From an uncultured Thiotrichaceae bacterium (GTDB taxonomy: Bacteria > Pseudomonadota > Gammaproteobacteria > Thiotrichales > Thiotrichaceae), in NCBI GenBank assembly GCA_938038645.1, contig CALHTA010000263.1, forward strand, positions 1 through 7,230: 7,230 bases of DNA, given 5' to 3'. The translations under genes were made by a program, and so were the position numbers. Each line of letters opens with the position of its first letter. Within the stretch, counting starts at the first letter, position 1. Under the pieces are notes generated by a model. It was given only the letters and a program-made list of their open reading frames with translations, did not search any database and was not told the DNA's origin. Positions 5,828 to 7,230 of the stretch are shown piece after piece.

Positions 5828-6850
5828 TTAATCGATAGTCAAACACACAATCTTTAAGGGATGATTGTCATCGAACGAAGGAAAGTCTTTATGACAGTGC
5901 AACCAAGTCACCTCACTCACTGAGCGACCTTGCTTTTCTACACAGCGGACTAAGCTTTTAAACCAAACATCTTTATCAACTTTCGCAACGTTGTTGCAGC
6001 AAATGATCTGGCCACCCTGCTTCGTACTTAATACCGCAGGCTTAAACAAGCTTTGGTAGTCATTGATTAAATCAACCGTACCGAAAGCACTTTTGGCAAA
6101 ACGTGGCGGATCTAAAAACACAAGATCAAACTGCGACGCTGACATTTTAGGATAAGCCGGTAGCTTCTTATTATTGCGACTCGTGACTTTTAGACCCGCT
6201 AACTGGCGCATCGCAGGAAACGCATCGCTTTGAATAAACTGGCAAACCGACTCAACCCCGTTTAATTCTGCGTTCTTTTTACCGGCCGCTAAAGCAAAGG
6301 ATGAGAAATCAACATTAACCACTCGCCGCGCACCGCCAACAGCTGCGGCCGTTCCGATACCACAGGTATAAGCAAACAAGTTTAGAACGCTTTTTTTGCG
6401 ACTATTCGCTTTAAAAAACTCCCGACCCACACGCATATCTAGAAACAACAACGGATCCTGGCCCTCATGCCGCAGTTTGCTGGTGTAATAAATACCATTT
6501 TCACAGATTACTTGCTCAGAACGAGCGAAAGCCTCAGTTTCAGGATCTAGTTCATTGATGATTCGTGAGTTCTTTTTTGATCGGTCGTTGTAAACAACTG
6601 GCAACTCAGCAACCTCTAACAAGACTTGATGAATAGATTTGAGGTCGTTTTCATCGAGTGTTTCATGGAAGGTTTGAATTAACCAAGCATCACCGTAACG
6701 GTCGATATTAAGGCCGTTTACGCCTTCTACTGTGCCGTGGAATACACGAAAGCAGTCAGTGCTTGTTGAACTTGATGGGTTTGATGTTAGTTCACCAATA
6801 AGATCAGCGCGTTTTGCTAACGCGGTTTTAAGTAAGGATGTTATTGGCAT
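5828..6850 (-). CDS. RlmI/RlmK-type class I SAM-dependent methyltransferase (probably rRNA)
   Basis: The 340-residue product belongs to the family of 23S rRNA methyltransferases RlmI (m5C) and RlmK (m7G half of RlmL). Residues 1-110 form an N-terminal substrate-binding part without the full PUA domain of E. coli RlmI (396 residues). FLDMRVGREFF (136-146) precedes the SAM-binding motif I, VLNLFAYTCGIGTAAA (155-170). Asp181 (NVDFSS) would contact the ribose. The catalytic-site motif is LDPPRFAKS (246-254). The motif after strand 5 is IICCNN (282-287). RlmK has SNN here and RlmI a Cys motif, so the target base cannot be decided from sequence. A ribosomal RNA target is inferred. The start has only a weak GAG upstream. 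The 114 bases before the gene, up to the tRNA remnant, show no clear promoter. It is probably host chromosome. Confidence 0.88.
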   Translation of the reverse strand: MPITSLLKTALAKRADLIGELTSNPSSSTSTDCFRVFHGTVEGVNGLNIDRYGDAWLIQTFHETLDENDLKSIHQVLLEVAELPVVYNDRSKKNSRIINELDPETEAFARSEQVICENGIYYTSKLRHEGQDPLLFLDMRVGREFFKANSRKKSVLNLFAYTCGIGTAAAVGGARRVVNVDFSSFALAAGKKNAELNGVESVCQFIQSDAFPAMRQLAGLKVTSRNNKKLPAYPKMSASQFDLVFLDPPRFAKSAFGTVDLINDYQSLFKPAVLSTKQGGQIICCNNVAKVDKDVWFKSLVRCVEKQGRSVSEVTWLHCHKDFPSFDDNHPLKIVCLTID

Positions 6851-6964
6851 GGTATGGAACTCGTTTCGTATTAGTGCTGTTTGGCAGTGGATAATGCCAT
6901 AGAAAGCAGCTACTTAAAACGTAGTTTGAAGGAAAAGCAGGTAGGAAAGGAGGATATACATCAA

Positions 6965-7020
6965 TGGTGCCCAGGGCCGGAATCGAACCGGCACGGTATT
7001 TCTACCGAGGGATTTTAAGT
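6965..7020 (-). pseudogene. 3' part of a tRNA-Leu(UAA) gene, probable attachment-site scar
   Basis: Read on the minus strand, the sequence begins in the anticodon arm with ACTTAAAATCCCT (anticodon TAA complete). It then has a class II variable arm CGGTA-GAAA-TACCG (7007-6994), a T arm GCCGG-TTCGATT-CCGGC (6992-6976), the 3' acceptor strand CCTGGGC, the discriminator A and an encoded CCA (6967-6965). The D arm, the 5' acceptor strand (expected GCCCAGG) and the 5' side of the anticodon stem are absent from the following 210 bases. Identity stops at about 7018-7020. Cleavage in the anticodon loop is typical of tyrosine-recombinase integration. For a minus-strand tRNA the 3' remnant marks the distal end of an element that lies to the right, and the complete gene should be restored at its far end. 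Confidence 0.85.
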
Positions 7021-7230
7021 ACAAATCAATTTTTTTGAATTTCAAGCTGTTAGTTATTTTTATTCCCCCTAGTCAATCATGCTCATAATATTGTATTTCA
7101 ACGACTTAGAATCAGTCGCCCCCTAAACATTAAAGGTTTCTGATTAAACAATTATCATGTTATTATGTATGAAAATACATCAATTTTCTGAGTAACAACT
7201 GTGTGGACTGATTTACACGATAAAAGATAT
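7019..7230. other. AT-rich sequence beyond the tRNA scar, presumed end of an integrated element
   Basis: This stretch has no gene I can support. It is visibly more AT-rich than the DNA on the other side of the tRNA remnant. A GTG at 7201 with GAG eight bases before it opens a frame of ten codons (MWTDLHDKRY) to the window edge and could be a gene start, but the evidence is thin. A dyad at 7165-7180 lies shortly before it. Confidence 0.4.
7165..7180. promoter_or_regulatory. Operator-like dyad ATGTAT-GAAA-ATACAT
   Basis: ATGTAT and ATACAT are perfect complements around GAAA. The layout TGTAT-N4-ATACA is like a LexA-type box with the outer C and G replaced, or a phage repressor operator. It overlaps possible -10 boxes (TATTAT, 7161-7166; TATGAA, 7168-7173) upstream of the candidate start at 7201. 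Regulation of the element's first gene is a guess. Confidence 0.3.

Noticed and set aside
6964..7038. Plus-strand ORF starting ATGGTGCCC, preceded by AAGGAGG (MVPRAGIEPAR...)
   Set aside because: This is the well-known false protein read from the antisense strand of a tRNA 3' end. The good ribosome-binding-like sequence is probably chance.
7019..7230. Group I intron in the tRNA-Leu(UAA) anticodon loop
   Set aside because: Introns in this tRNA split the anticodon between U34 and A35. Here the complete anticodon is on the 3' piece, and no 5' exon follows within the window.

Overview
The window looks like the chromosome of a free-living, moderately AT-rich Gammaproteobacterium. The evidence is the style of the RlmI/RlmK-like methyltransferase, the DUF2007 protein, the Cys-motif/ankyrin secreted protein and the class II tRNA-Leu. 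I cannot name a genus. No rRNA, CRISPR array, transposase or integrase is visible.

Layout from left to right. At 1-1434 two exported proteins lie on the minus strand: an ankyrin-repeat protein with an N-terminal four-cysteine segment, followed 39 bases later by a GlcG/HbpS-family protein that runs off the left edge. At 1435-1683 is a divergent, AT-rich control region with an 11-base inverted repeat. At 1684-2187 (plus strand) is a small secreted protein of unknown function. At 2213-5130 (minus strand) a topoisomerase III-like protein is followed by a T4-type (GH24) lysozyme carrying a basic linker and two C-terminal membrane segments; both have unusual features. At 5131-5514 there is no protein gene, but there is a minus-strand intrinsic terminator just upstream of the topoisomerase gene, preceded by a foldable stretch and a good -10 box, which together suggest a small RNA of about 120 bases. 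The part at 5328-5514 is AT-rich and shows nothing further that I can support. At 5515-5817 is a DUF2007/zinc-ribbon protein, convergent with a class I methyltransferase at 5828-6850. At 6965-7020 only the 3' portion of a tRNA-Leu(UAA) gene is present, cut in the anticodon arm. From about 7019 onward the sequence is AT-rich and has no clear gene.

How the parts relate. The cut tRNA is best read as an attachment-site scar. Because the tRNA lies on the minus strand, the restored gene and the integrated element should lie to the right of the window, and the methyltransferase side is host chromosome. The topoisomerase and lysozyme genes are probably co-transcribed and may come from an older mobile element, but nothing else of such an element is visible. 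The strongest points for follow-up are the tRNA-Leu scar, the topoisomerase lacking the usual Toprim glutamate, the lysozyme/two-helix fusion, and the candidate small RNA.
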